Of a DNA stretch of 64,000 nucleotides, positions 23,272-35,912 are shown in pieces. The position numbers were made by a program, and so were the translations under genes. The number at the start of each line of letters is the position of its first letter. Within the stretch, counting starts at the first letter, position 1. Under the pieces are notes generated by a model, which saw only the letters and a program-made list of their open reading frames with translations, was not told the DNA's origin and made no database searches. Origin of the DNA: Carya illinoinensis (Eukaryota > Streptophyta > Magnoliopsida > Fagales > Juglandaceae); contig NC_056766.1 in the NCBI RefSeq assembly GCF_018687715.1, forward strand, positions 13,774,001-13,838,000. Direction: 5' to 3'.

Positions 23272-23285
23272 TTTCTGTTGTAGTG
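23272..23285 (-). repeat. CACTA right terminal inverted repeat
   Basis: TTTCTGTTGTAGTG, reverse complement CACTACAACAGAAA, matches the left end apart from two extra bases, and is followed by AGT. Confidence 0.9.
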
Positions 23286-23752
23286 AGTCTCAACAAGACG
23301 AAGTTGCCCACAATTGAGATAAAGGGCGAAAGAGACTTCTCTAGGGTGAAAATGAAACTCCATGAGTACTAATAAAGATTTTTAATATATATAGCTAGCA
23401 GCTTGTAGATCATAATAAAAGAAAAAGGATCAACATGCCCAATAATAATTCACAAGAGACTGTACGTGACTGATACGCAAGTGACTCTTAATTTATACTA
23501 TTTATTTCAAATGTCGACTATATATAGTATAGCCACATACAATGCTCCACGTTAATCGCGCGTTATAAATTATTAAATTATGATTTTTTGATCTTATGAC
23601 CAATTTTCGATAAATATTCATCGTGTACGCAACCCAATATGTCCAGAATACCCAAAATAGTCAATTTTGTATTTATTTTGATGGGGCATAGGGTATTTCG
23701 TAACGTGGTCCATGTCGTGCATCGAAATGGGACATAAAGAATTTGGCCTACT
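23286..23752. repeat. Upstream P450 block, first copy of a direct duplication
   Basis: From GTCTCAACAAGACGAAGTTG to the end of TTGGCCTACT this block is repeated at about 24290-24725, and weaker versions occur upstream of copy D. It is noncoding. The CACTA element split its left end, the rest of which lies before 5519. Confidence 0.7.
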
Positions 23753-24010
23753 CACTATAACAAAAATGTATTTTAGTGACAGTTTATAAATTATGATAGT
23801 CTCTAAACCGTCACTAAAATGTATTTTCTGAGACAGTTTGTGAAAACCGTCACTAAAAATTGGTTAAATTTTTTTTTTCGTTCGAACGTGTCAAATTTTT
23901 TTTTCACATGCAGGTTCAAATGTTTGGTCTACTTACGTGCAAATGTGAAAATGTTTTGCACCAATGTTCGAACGTTAGCACTTCAACATTCGAACGTTAG
24001 ATATTTATTT
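23753..24010. mobile_element. Truncated terminus of a second CACTA-like element
   Basis: CACTATAACAAAAATG at 23753 is a CACTA-type terminus, followed by CCGTCACTAAAA-type subterminal repeats (about 23775-23860) and a repeated GTTCGAACGT-like word (about 23880-24000). No matching right end (reverse complement TTGTTATAGTG) is visible, so only one end survives. The copy A counterpart runs on uninterrupted from the GGCCTACT word to GATCTCC near 203-212, marking the insertion point. The right limit is a guess. Confidence 0.5.
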
Positions 24011-24932
24011 ATATTTTTCAAATTGACTCTAATATATATTTGTTTATCATCAATTAGGCCAACTTATAATATCAGTTATGAATATTTAGCATCACAGTGG
24101 GGAAAGTTGAAAGTACTTGATTTGACATGATTTTATTCTAGCAATTATTCAAATACTTGTCTACCATATATTCTTACTTAAGCCTCGTTGTAATTAAGGA
24201 ATGAGATTTTAGGTGAAACTAAAATTGTATTCAAATTGAATAGTCCCAAGTGCGAAAGATAATTAGCTAACTCCACAAGGCCATTCATTAGTCTCGCCAA
24301 GACAAAGTTGCCCACAATTGAGATAAAGGGCGGAAGAGACTTCTCTAGGGTGAAAATGAAACTCGACTATATTCCATGAGTACTAATAAAGACTTTTAAT
24401 ATAGCTAGCAGCTTATAGATCATAATAAAAGAAAAAGGTTCACATGCCCAATAATTCACTAGAGACTGTACGTGTATGTGAAGTGGACTGATCGAGCAAG
24501 TGACTCTTAATTTGTACGATTTATTTCAAGTCTCCACTATACAAATTATTAAATTAGTACAGAAAAATACAATGCTCCTCGTTATTCGCGCATTATAAAT
24601 TATTAAATAACGATTTGTCTTATGATCAATTTTGGATAACGATTAATCGTGTACGTAACCCAAAATGTCCAGAATAGCAAAAATAGTCAATTTTTTTTAG
24701 TTTTTGATGGGGCATAGGGTATATTTCGAAAGATGTGTTTTGTTATGATCTCAAATATTTGTATCAATAATTGTCATATGAGTCCAAATTTATAGACTCA
24801 TCAGTGTAGACTTGCCATCAAGAAGCTTGGTGCCTTGCCGAATTTGTTAAGAACAGCGCTGGAACTAAACCCCATTGATCGACAACTAGAACAACTATAC
24901 TCTTTGGGATCTTCCTAGCTTTCATTGGTTTA
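24011..24932. other. Upstream region of P450 copy B, second copy of the duplication
   Basis: Positions 24040-24300 resemble 48160-48560, and 24290-24725 repeats 23286-23700. The last 200 bases resemble the DNA just before copies A and D. It probably contains the promoter of copy B. No coding sequence is seen. Confidence 0.6.
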
Positions 24933-27287
24933 ATGGCTAGCATACTTGCCCTATTTCTCTTTTTCTTATTTCTAGTTTGGTTATGGAGGAGAACCCAAAA
25001 AACTGCCCTTCAAAAGATACTTCCACCAAAAGCAGGTGGTGCATGGCCTCTAATCGGCCACCTCCACCTATTAGGAGGGATGCAACCAGCCCATAAAACT
25101 CTAGGTGACATGGCCGACAAGAACGGACCAGTCTTCAGTATCAACTTGGGCATGCATAGAGCTATTGTAGTAAGCAGCTCAAAGATAGCTAAAGAGTGTT
25201 TCACTACCAATGATAAAATCTTTGCCAATCGCCCAAAATCTTTGGCAGCGTTACAACTATGCCTTGCTTGGTTTCTCCCCATATGGTTCCTATTGGCGCC
25301 ATGTTCGAAGAATAGTCACTCTAGAGATCCTCTCAAATCACCGTATCGAGATGTTCAAACACATTCGAGAGTCAGAGATAAACACGGCCATAAAAGAGAT
25401 CTATATGTTGTTGGCCCAGAACAACAACACATTAGTGGAGATGAAAAGATGGTTCGGCTATGTAACCCAAAATGTTGTGTTTATGATGGTTATAAAGAAG
25501 CGATTTTCTTGGTCTGCAACCAAGGATGAGAATAAAGGAAATGATCAATGTCGAAAGGCGATGAGAGATCTCTTTGTGTTGAGTGGGACATTTGTAGTGT
25601 CAGATGTGCTTCCATATCTAAGATGGTTGGACTTGGGTGGGTACGAGAAGGCAATGAAGAAAACCGCAAAAAAATTAGATCATGAGCTTGAAGGATGGCT
25701 AGAAGAACACAAGCAAAGAAGAATTTCTGGGGAGGTAAAGAAGGAACATCAAGACTTTATGGATGTGATGTTGTCTATTGTCATTGACAGTGAAGAAATT
25801 TCTAGTTATGAAGCTGATGCAATCACCAAGGCTACTTGTCTGGTATGCTTTTGATAACTCGATTAAAGCGTCTATAGGGTACTAAGATTGCTTTGCTTTA
25901 TATTAATTGAATATAAAGATCATCCTTGATTTGTGAAGTAGACTGGTCATGAGTATCTTTATTTATTTTTTCTTCTTCTAATTATCTACTAGAGTTTAGC
26001 ATACAATTAGGGAATTTTTTCACATCTTCAAAAAGAATCTAGCTCTCTTGTTATGGTAATTACAAAGGGTAGCCTCCCCCAAATTTTCAAGGAATTTGTT
26101 GGTTCTTGTTTGCAAGAAGAAAATGGTAGATTCCCTGGCCAGCTTGGACAAGGGTGTTGGAAACATCTGTCTTGTTCCTAAACTTTGCCCAAATATATGC
26201 TAATGGTCCACCAAAGAGAAATTCTCTGACAATTTTAGGATATAAAAGTCTCACACTCCATTTGAAAGCAAAATGAATAAATCTATATCGAACATGAAAA
26301 AGCTCACTTTTTTGCCTCTACGATTTTTCAAATGAGCGTACGGAGCTTGCATACTCTAAGATTGTACCGAATATTACTAATACTCATCCACAAAAAAGAA
26401 ATCATTTTGATATTAATTTTTTTTTTTTTTTTTTTTTTGTTTTTAAACACAAAATAAGCCTAGGCTTGAAGAGAGCAATCATAAAAAATTTGAAGGAAAA
26501 CAAACAAAACAAAAGGCATAAGTGAGAGGAATTGCAAGTATTTATTATAGACATTGCTGTTTTTTTTATCTTTTGAGGGGAATAGTTTCTTTGAATTCTA
26601 TTTTAGTTTAATCTGGTGAAATTATAAATAACATATACATACATGCTGGGACTTTTGCAGACCCTCATCTTAGCGGGTACAGATACAACGACAGTGACAA
26701 TGACATGGGCACTCTCTCTACTTCTTAATAACCAAGAGACTCTTAAGAAAGCCCAACAAGAATTAGACCTTCAGATTGGTAGAGATAGGCTAGTGATGGA
26801 ATCATATTTGAAAAACCTAGTCTATATTCAAGCTGTCATCAAGGAAACAATGCGTTTATATCCCGCTGCGCCACTTTCTGTGCCACACAAGTCCTCTGAG
26901 GACTGCACTTTGGCTGGTTACCATATCCCAGCAGGTACCTGTCTTCTCGTTAATCTATCAAAGATTCATAGAGATCCACAAGTGTGGTCAGATCCTACCA
27001 AATTCTGCCCAGAAAGATTCCTTACAACCCACAAAGATGTTGACTTTAAGGGCCAACATTTTGAGCTTATACCCTTTGGTAGCGGGAGGAGAGTTTGTCC
27101 AGGAATCTCATTTGCACTACAAGTTATGCAACTCACACTTGCTAACTTTTTGCATGCCTTTGAGATTACGACAGTACCAGCATATGAACCAGTAGACATG
27201 ACTGAAAAAGTTGGAATTACATCCTTGAAAGCCACCTCGCTTGAAGTCCATCTCACTCCACGCCTTCCTTCTTCAACATATGCATGA
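24933..27287 (+). pseudogene. CYP82-like cytochrome P450, copy B, single frameshift
   Basis: Best-preserved copy. Exon 1 is 24933-25842, a phase-0 GT-AG intron is 25843-26660, exon 2 is 26661-27287. Without the lesion it would encode about 516 residues, normal for CYP82. Visible features: N-terminal anchor (residues 3-18), PPKAGGAWPLIGHLHLLGG hinge, I-helix AGTDTTT, K-helix ETMRLYP, CPERF, and heme loop [10 protein letters not shown] with its cysteine ligand. CYP82 enzymes oxidise terpenoids, flavonoids, coumarins or alkaloids at the ER membrane; the substrate cannot be read from sequence. Compared with copies A and D, 11 bases are missing at 25250/25251, shifting the frame after LAA and giving a stop near 25529. 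The correct frame resumes from about 25251 and stays open to the donor site. This could be a true null, a segregating allele or a sequence error. Confidence 0.88.
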
Positions 27288-28241
27288 CCATTGGAGTATA
27301 TGTTAAATAGCTACAATATTCCCAAGGAGTTTCCTAATGATCTTCATGCTCAAGGATTATGCGTATATTAAATTATCTTCTTCTTTTTTGTTCTTGCTTT
27401 TATTTTTATTTTGGTGTGTTTGTTGTAAAAGTACGTACCTATCTTATGCATAGGAACATTAGGGAATCTTGTACCACAATTTCATAAACAATGTTTAGTA
27501 ATTTCTTTTTTGGAAAATTTATTGTACATGTCCTTCAAGTTTGATATTTTTTTCAAACTGGTCTTGAAGTTGAAAATGGTTACATAAAGATCTTTAGGGT
27601 TAAGGTCTTTGTATTAAAATGATTCCTCCATCCTATAGGAAATTAGAAAAGAGTAGTACCGGATACTAGCTCTTTGCATTAAACTATGTGTGCCTATCAT
27701 ATACGAAACTAGAGTAGCTTGGTATGCAAATTGGATTTGTTCTCCTAGAATTCTTAAGATCTACAATAAAATTGCTTATTTCTGGTCCCCTATTTCTTAT
27801 GAGAATGATTATTTTCTGTCAAAATGAGTCAAGTTTCATCACAAATAATTATTTTCTCGTTCTTGCTAATTTTATATGCACCTAACGTTGGGGGATTTTT
27901 CCAATTAGTAGTTGCCAATTTAGACGGCTTACAACCACTAATATTGTCTTATCTATACAACTTTCTGGTCTAGCAAATGGTTCAATAAGTTCACCTATAT
28001 ATGTGAAAGCATAATGATATAAACCTACAACTCTTTTACAACAATTTTTTATGTCATAATTTTGAAAATGATAAACTTACAAATATCTTACAACTAGTTT
28101 ACAACTATACATGAAATGAAAGATAGTTTTATAATAATATTATTATTTTTTTAATGAAATGGCATGACTTGATTAGGAGTAACTTAATTAACATATTAAA
28201 AAATGTATGACGTTTCTTATGCGTATTAGATAACCTTAAAC
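27288..28241. other. 3' flank of P450 copy B, shared with copy C
   Basis: Noncoding. It matches 40960-41760 downstream of copy C. Its last 35 bases (28207-28241) match copy A just after 4470, which defines the deletion in copy A. Confidence 0.65.
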
Positions 28242-31200
28242 TGTAACGCCTCGTTCCCGCAAGGATCAGAGAGTTAACTCTTCTAACATGAAATCATCTC
28301 CAATAACACAACCATATATAATCCAAAGACTCCATAATAGCAAATTCATTTATTCAAACCAAGTGTACTTGTTCTTCCATCAAGACACTAAAGTAATACC
28401 TTAACAAAATAAATTAAAATCTCCACAACCACTCATAACTATTCGTTACTCAAAACACCAAAATAACATAAATGATAAATCTATTAAATAAAACTCTCCA
28501 ATAACTACTTGTACCCTCTGGCACTTATTCCTCAATGATCATCAAATCTATTAACAATTCCTACTCTTGACTCCTAGCTAAAGCATCAAATTATCTGAAA
28601 AATATTGTGCAGATAAGGGGTGAGTTATCAATAACTCAGTAAGCAAAGAACATATACTAGGGTATAAGCATGAGCATTTATAGAGTTCAAAATGCAGAAC
28701 AAAACATTTACTTCCAGAATGCTAAAATCAAAACACTTGTTTTTAGAGTGCAAAACATGTATCAAAATATTAGAACAAAACCTTCAAAAACAATCTTATT
28801 CAAAAAGATTCCTTTGGCATAGTATAAATGATCATCATCATCATCATAGCAGAGCATTACATCATAACATCATATCAAAATAGAGTCCATGTATAACCCC
28901 CGTGGTAGGGTTGTGCATCTACGAATAACTAAGCAGAACATAATCACTCTGTCACCAAGGTGTGCTGATGGGCCCCAAGATGGACCAAGATATAAAGATC
29001 CTTTGCAACTTTCAGATGGGGTCGTATCCACTATTATTACCCGTGGTTGTGCCGTATCCACTATTATAACTCGTGGCATGGCTGTATTCACTATTATAAC
29101 ACATGGTTGGGCCGTAATTGAACAGAGCGAAAATAGATGCAAATTCATAATAAAAAAGTCATGCCAAAGATTTTTTAGCTTACACATTATATCAGAATAA
29201 AATGCTAAGTAGCTTCAGATCATTTCATATATTCAACAAAACAAAATCAAAGTATCTTGATCTTAACCACAACAAAACTTTAAGAATCTCATTTTTGCTC
29301 TTTTTACAAAGTTCATAAACAATATGCAAAAATAAGCTCATGTCTACACTAATCATGACAAAAGTACTTTCTCTTTCATACATAGTTCATGAAATAATGC
29401 CAAAACAAATAATTTAGATTATTTTTCACATTTCTTTTAAAAATAAACGTGCCTATTTTTCAAAATCAACCCCGTTTCATTTTCTTTTTTTGCGAAGTCT
29501 AGTATAGGAAACCCCGCTTACTTGAACTTCTTAGTTTTCCAGAAATTCCTCACAATAGTGCCAAACGAATAATCAATCGTCACCTATAAAATTCATGTAA
29601 CTTGAATAAACCTCCAATTGAACAATTATCACGTATTTATGCTTGAAATACCTCGTTTAATTCCTTAACAACCTAAATTCTTTTGACCTCACAAATACCA
29701 CCATTTCCTAAACCATCAAAGCCACTCAATCCAATTCATACTGAAAAGATACCCGAATAAAATATTTTGATTAAAAACAGAACTCAAAGAATACTGATGT
29801 ACTAGTAAAATCTATCAAATAAATTATTTAAACTCGTTTTAAGTTTATTAAAAAGAAGACTGAATCAAATTAAATCGTTTAACGCAAGACTATGCATTTA
29901 CTATTGTTACTAAAATCAGCATGTGAAATTAATATTAAAACATATCATTAATTAAAAATCTATTAAAGTAAGCAACAAAGTTTCATTTAATAAATAAATA
30001 ATGTACTAGGTCAAAAATAAAGTGTTCAAAATAAAATATACTGTTACTAATTACTGCTAAAATCTAGTTGTAGCAAATAGTATTCAATATTATAATTTAA
30101 AACGTACAACGCCCACAATGAAATGAAGAAAACTTAAAACAAGTTCAAAGAATAAATTGAAACCCATGAAAATACCGTTCGGTTATAATTAAACCCAAAG
30201 TAAATTCAACAACCAGCTTTAAAACCCCATGTTTGGTTTTTAAAACTAAGAGAGAAAAATTATAATTTCATAGAAACTCATTATTCAAGATAAGCCTTAC
30301 GGGAGGGCAACAAAATTTGTTGAAAAAAAACTCTACGTGCTATTTTGAAAACTATGAAAACACGAAGTGGGTGATATGGCTAAGGCATACCGAGAGGTAG
30401 GTGCAGCGGCGGCCCTTTTGTGCGTGGGTGGAGTTGCTAGAGAGAGGAGAATAGAGAGAGATGAAATAGAGAGAACATGGCATGCAGAAAAGAGATGGAG
30501 AAGAGGCTGTGTGCTTACTGAGAGGAAGAACAACCGGGTGATGAGCAGTGCTCGGGAGTACTTTCTCTGCAGTTGGAGACGACGTGAAGGTGATGACTAC
30601 GAAGCTAGGCTTCTGACGTGCAAGGGCTGAAAGCACAATAAGTGCTCTGTTTTTAACTGGCAAAAATAGAGGTTTGGTGTGCACGGGTTGGTTGGTTTTT
30701 CTACGGTTGGGTGTGTTGCCGTGCGTTGAGTTGGACAGTTGGCTTCGTTCGGTTGAAGAATCTAGGTTGGGCTTCCTTGAATGTGGAGGACGTGCAGACT
30801 ATAGTTTCCAATGGTGGAGGTATTAGTGCATGCAGGGATAATGCCGTGGAGTCTCTAGATGGCCTACAGGAATGCTACTGGTGCTTGGTTCTTTAATGTA
30901 CGCACGTGGGAGAGACCGAAAAGAAAGGAACCAAAGGAATTAAGGATCATGATCGGCAACCCTAATTGAGGGGGTTGTGCAAAAGATTATAAATATAAAT
31001 ATAGATGGTTGAAGCCCTAGGAAAAGAAAGACAAAGAAACATGCGTGCATGGGAGACGTGTGCATGGTGTGGAGACTAAAGCCTAAAGGATTCACACAGC
31101 TTGCATTTTTTGGACAGGTGCTATTTCCTTAAATTTTGGGCTTCAAGAAACCTCTAAAAATAATCTAACTTGTCCCACTAATCTTCTCGGCCCAATAAAA

Positions 31201-31369
31201 TATTTCATAAAAAAAATGTATATATATATATTTGATATCTGACAAAAAAATAAAATAAAATTTGGGCCTGTGGTCCATCCCAAAAAACTCGTTAATCTCA
31301 AGTGGGCTTTTCTTTCGTATAAACCCAAAAATTTTAGAAAACGGTTGGGTGCTCGACCCAAGTGTTACA
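28242..31369 (-). mobile_element. Solo LTR (3.13 kb), gypsy type, minus orientation
   Basis: On the + strand it starts TGTAACGCCTCG (28242) and ends AGTGTTACA (31369), flanked by TAAAC at 28237-28241 and 31370-31374. Joining the flanks gives TTAAACTATCATTATT, matching the uninterrupted copy A flank near 4508. No polyprotein coding and no internal region are found. Three tandem units of about 36 bases lie near 29020-29115, and a CTTACTGAG word (minus strand) lies near 28640. Length and layout match the solo LTR at 52855-55981, which suggests the same lineage. Minus orientation is inferred from that match. Confidence 0.8.
29020..29115. repeat. Tandem repeat in the solo LTR
   Basis: About three units of roughly 36 bases, each with a CCACTATTAT-like core followed by AC(C/T)CGTGG and a GCCGTA word. 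Confidence 0.7.
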
Positions 31370-31500
31370 TAAACTATCATTATTATAAAAACCTTTGAAA
31401 GGTCTTTAGTAAAATTATAAATGCGCATGGGGATGCATGCGCTACAAGTTGAAATTATCAATGACTATATAAAGCTAAATCACTATTTTACTTTCGAGAA

Positions 31501-31729
31501 TGAAATGTAAAAGAGGCACTTGGGAATCAAAAACCCTAGCAAAGCAAAAGACGGAAGAAGAGTTTACAAGAAGAAAGAAAAGAATCCAATTGAATTAAAT
31601 GTTCATCTGTACAGTAGCTATTTATAGTACATGAATAAAACCCTATACATATGACTATTACATGAGATACAATAAAACAAATGAAATGAAAGAATAAAAA
31701 TGAAAGGATAATACAATTAAGTCCTGATA
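31501..31729 (-). repeat. Copia 3' LTR
   Basis: Matches 35925-36377 minus the MITE. It shares GAATCAAAAACCCTAGCA, the stretch through CTGTACAGTAGCTATTTATA, and AAGTCCTGATA at its right edge. Confidence 0.8.
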
Positions 31730-31799
31730 CCCCCTCCAAGATGGTGAGTATATGGAGTGTACTCCCATCTTGGAAACTAAGTGATGAAACTAGTGATAA

Positions 31800-34440
31800 C
31801 CAAGAGGTTTGGTTAACACATCAACAAGTTGATGATCAGAAGCCAAGTGAAAAGTCTTGATAACTCCAACTTGTACTTTTTCTCGAATAAAGTGATAATC
31901 TAGCTCAATATACTTTGTTCTTTCATGGAAGATTGGATTGGAAGTAATGTGTAATGCAGCCTGACTATCACAAAAATGTCGAGCACTAGAGTATGTGAAA
32001 CATGAAAATCAAATAATAGAGTGAGAAACCAAATGATATCACAAGTGGTAGAAGCCATTGATCTATACTCAGCCTCTGTAGAAAATCTAGAAACAGTGAT
32101 CTGTTTCTTGGTCTTCTAGGAAACCAAAGAATCTAAAAAAAAAAAAAAATGCAATAACCACTTTTAGATATCTTACTGTCAGGACAAGAAGCCCAATCAG
32201 AATCAGCAAAAGCTTTGAGAGATAATGTATTGGCAGCTTGAAAACAAAGACCATGACCAGGAGTGCCTTTGACATATTTTAAAATTCTATAGGCTACTTG
32301 TAAATGGGGCTGTTTAGACTAAGCCATATATTAGCTAAGTCTATTGACAAAATAACACAAATCTAGCAGAGTTAATGTGAGGTAAAGAAGTCAACCTACA
32401 AGTCTTCTATAAACTGTACGATCAGGCAACAAGTTCCCCACACTCAATTTAGTATTTTGTTCCATAGGAAAGGCAACAGGTTTAGAAGCAAGGAAACCAG
32501 CATCTTGAAGAATCTCCATAGAATATATTTTTTGACATAAAGAAATACCAACAGGAGACCGTGCCACTTCCAAACCAAGGAAATATTTGAGCAAACCAAG
32601 ATCCTTGAGCTTAAACTTCTCATTAAGTAAGGACTTTAAAAGCTCAACAAATTTCATATCATTACTAGCTATGAGAATATCATCAACATAGACAAGAAGG
32701 GCAATGAAAGATGAACCCTCAGTCTTAGTAAAAAGAGAATAATTAGCTTTGGATTGTTGAAAAAGCATGTTGAGTATAGAAGTTGAAAACTTAGAAAACC
32801 ACTCCTGTGAGGCATGTTTCAAACCATAGAGTGATTTGTTCAACTTATAAACTTGGGACCCTCTTTAACATGAAAATCAAGAGGTAGAACCATTTATATT
32901 TCTTCAAATAAATCCCCATGCAAAAAAGCATTCAACTTAATATCAAGCTGTGTAAGATGCCAACCTTTCACAGCAACAATGACCAAAAGAGATCTAACAG
33001 TTGCAATTTTAGCAACAAGTGAAAATGTTTTAGAATAATCCAAGCCTTTAGTTTGGGTATAACCCTTGACAACTATCCTTACCTTATATCTTTCAATGGA
33101 ACCATTAGCATGATATTTAATCTTATAAACCCATTTACAACCAATGGGCTTCGTACCAGGAGATAAAGATGTAACAGTCCAAGTCTTATTAATTTCCAAG
33201 GCTACAATCTCACTTGACATGGCATCTCTCTAATGAGAGTACTTGACAACTTGATAATAGAATTCAAGTTTAGTATCAACAGAAATGGATATGACAAAAG
33301 ATTTGTGTAAAGAAAAAAAGATTAGCATAAGATAAAAAATTGAAGATATCATATTTAGGAGGAGAAGATAAAACGGAAGAAAAACTTGATCAGAAGAAAT
33401 GGTTGAGGGATCTAATGTGGAGTGTGTAGAAGAGGAGTTGCAATGAAAGTTTTGCAAATAACCTGTAACCTTTCTGATACTAGAAGATTTTTTAGGAAGG
33501 TCAGAAGGTAAAGGTACAGTGATAGAAAATGGACAGGAAGAAGACTGAATAGATGAATAACTTGAAGGGGAAGGTGAGGATGTAGAGGAAAATTGATAGA
33601 TGGGGAAGGGGAAAATTAATGTTGTTGAAGGCACAGTTAAAGAATCTAGAGTTAAATGTTGAATAGGAAAAAAAGAGGAAAATTAAATTTTATTTTGAGA
33701 AGCAAATGCAAAAGGAAAAATAAGTTAATGAAAAACGACATTTCTTGATATAAAGGATTGATTAGTTTGTAAATAAAGTTTATAACCTCTTATTTCAAAG
33801 GGATAAGGAAGAAAAACAGAAGTTCGATCCTTAGGATCAAATTTTGTTTGAGATCTTTGTAAAGTGGAAGAAAAACAAAGACAACCAAAGGTTCTGAGAT
33901 GATCATAAAAAGGAGTAGTTTTAAACAAAAGCTCAAAATGAGATTTTTGGTTTAAAAGAGGAGTAGAAAGCCTATTAATGAGGTAAGATGTTGTTAAAAC
34001 AGTATCACGCAAAAAATTAATAGGCAGATGAGACTAAATCATTCTTGTTCTAGCCACATTAAGGATATGTTGATGCTTTCTTTCTACAACAGAATTCTGT
34101 TGAGGAGTCTTAACACAACTATGCTGATGTAGTTATGCCATTAGAATGCAAACAAGAAAGAAAAGAAAATTATGTGCCCTAATCAATGCAAAGTGATTTT
34201 ATTTTTAAATGAAATTGTTTTTTTAACAATTTTGTTAAAAAAAAAAACTCTTAAAAAAATGTGAAACTTTAGATTTATGTTTAAAAAGATAAAGCCATAT
34301 TTGTGACATTTGACAATAGGTACAGAATATGGACTCCAAACATCACAATGAACTAGATCAAATGGAGTAGTAGACGAATGAGCATTATTAGGAAAAGGCA
34401 ATTTATTTTGTTTAACTCAAGGACAAATCATGCAAAGATT
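31800..34440 (-). pseudogene. Copia pol remnant (integrase, reverse transcriptase, RNase H)
   Basis: Read on the minus strand from right to left: integrase fragments at 34183-34401 (starts MPFPNNAHSSTTPFDLVHCD, the integrase core edge) and 33725-34012 (integrase C-terminal part, with HLRTFGCLCF); reverse transcriptase at 32894-33220 (GCKWVYKIK and the [15 protein letters not shown] block) and 32391-32843 (SLYGLKHASQEW and the catalytic YVDD); an RNase H tail ending [11 protein letters not shown] near 31790-31830. Each piece is in its own frame, so the polyprotein cannot be made. The order protease-integrase-RT-RNase H is diagnostic of Ty1-copia. Confidence 0.85.
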
Positions 34441-35160
34441 GCATGGAGCAGTCAATTTAGAAACAAAACTATTCACAAATAGCATCCTAGAATTTGAAGG
34501 ATGACCATGTCTATTATGCCAAAGCTCATAATTAGAGCGTTTGGAGGTATTGGAACAAACATATGTATATATTGTTTCAGGTAAACAAGCAGTATGTAAA
34601 GAAAAAGTAGAATCAGAAAGTTCTGACTATTGCAATATATAAAGACCTCCATGCAATCTACCCGCTCTAATCAGCCTCCAACGAATCAGGTCTTGTACGA
34701 GACAAATGTCCAAGAAATACAAAAAAGAACAAGTTAGTGAATGTGTTAACTTGCTAATAGAAATCAATTTGAAATGAAAGATTGAAACACATAGAACATC
34801 ATGTTAGAAATGGAAACAAAGCCAATATGTGTAACAGACACAAATTAACCATTAGGGAGCTTCACAAAAGCATTAATAGAATGAGCAATAGAAGTAAAAC
34901 AATCAATAGAAGGAACCATTTGATCAATAGCCCTAGCATCAAGAATCCAGGAATTGGAATCAAATGCAGCAGACTAAGTAATAGAAAATATTGAATGAGT
35001 ATTATTACAAGGAAAAATAATACCAAAAAAATTATTCGAAACAACTATATTGACAGTAGAAGGAACTAGATTAATGGATTTAAGAGAGGTAAGCATGGAC
35101 AAAAGCTGCTGATACTGAGCGTCAATCAATGAAAAAGTAGAAAGAACCAAGGATTTACTA

Positions 35161-35875
35161 TCATTTTTCAATCATGTAACTAATAATTCCACAATGTTTA
35201 CATATTGGTCTATCTTTCGTAGTAAAGGATTTAACAGATATGGTGCCATCAACATGAGAAGAAAATACATGAGAATCAACAGTAGGCAAAAAGATAGAAG
35301 AAATTATGTGTTGTTGTTCTTGTTGTAAAACAAGAGAAAAAACTTTATTCAGAGGAGGAAGAGGCTCCATAAGTAAAATCTGTGCATGAGCAGGTGCCAA
35401 AGATTCATTCATCCCATCAAAATTTGTAAAATACGTTCTTGTTGAACGTAGGAGTTCAATGTTCGTACAACACCACATGCAAGAACATGCAGTAATAGAC
35501 TTGTAATTAGAAAGTTCATCCCAAAGGCCCTTAAGAAGAGTAAAATAATTACTCACCGAAAGAGAACCCTAGGTAAGAGAGGAAATTGATTTTTGCAAAT
35601 GAAAAATGTGAGGTCCATTTTTCTAAAAAAATCATTCTTTAAGATCAGACCAGATCTCATATGCAGTTGCAATATACAAGATACTAGAAGAAGTTTTCTC
35701 CTAAAAGAGGCTGAGAGAGCTTGTTCTTTGCTGAGAGAGCCATGGACATCGATCGAGACCACGCATGGCAGTTTTCTCCTAAAAGAGGCTGAGTGACTAA
35801 AAGGACACTAGGACTGTTCCTGGGATGAAAAAAGAAGTAGTATCCTCATAGACAAATTTATGAGATGGAGCCATG
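35161..35875 (-). pseudogene. Copia gag remnant
   Basis: The minus-strand start near 35875 (MAPSHKFVYED) is interrupted by stops. The 35161-35556 piece has YFTLLKGLWDELSNYKS and a degraded zinc knuckle, CKHCG then SYMIEK. About 20 bases around CTCCTAAAAGAGGCTGAG occur twice (35697 and 35776), an internal duplication. Confidence 0.7.
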
Positions 35876-35900
35876 GCAGTGATTCAACAAGAAGAACAAC

Positions 35901-35912
35901 CTTCTGATACCA
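35901..35912 (-). other. Copia primer-binding site
   Basis: Minus-strand TGGTATCAGAAG, complementary to the 3' end of initiator-Met tRNA as in most plant copia elements, directly after the 5' LTR. Confidence 0.85.

Larger units (their letters stand above)
5519..23285 (+). mobile_element. CACTA (En/Spm) DNA transposon, 17.8 kb
   Basis: The left end is CACTACAAGAAA at 5519 and the right end reads TTTCTGTTGTAGTG to 23285, so both termini are inverted CACTACAA. The 3-base target duplication AGT lies at 5516-5518 and 23286-23288. The flanks rejoin into a sequence present uninterrupted near 24290 (and loosely near 48535), which acts as an empty site. Inside on the + strand are TNP2 (10935-14613) and a TNPA-like gene (15083-17224). 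GC-rich subterminal repeats occur at both ends. Host gene fragments sit at 6655-7870 and 19362-19590. Several premature stops in both transposase genes suggest it cannot move on its own now, though it could respond to a relative. Superfamily, boundaries and duplication are seen directly; loss of activity is inferred. Confidence 0.95.

Noticed and set aside
28870..29200. Open frames with repeated VIIVDTA-like residues on the minus strand
   Set aside because: Translation of the 36-base tandem repeat in the solo LTR, not a repeat protein.
33230..33634. Ser/Pro-rich minus-strand frame in the copia element
   Set aside because: It lies between integrase and reverse transcriptase where copia linkers are low-complexity. 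No separate gene is indicated, so it is covered by the pol remnant.
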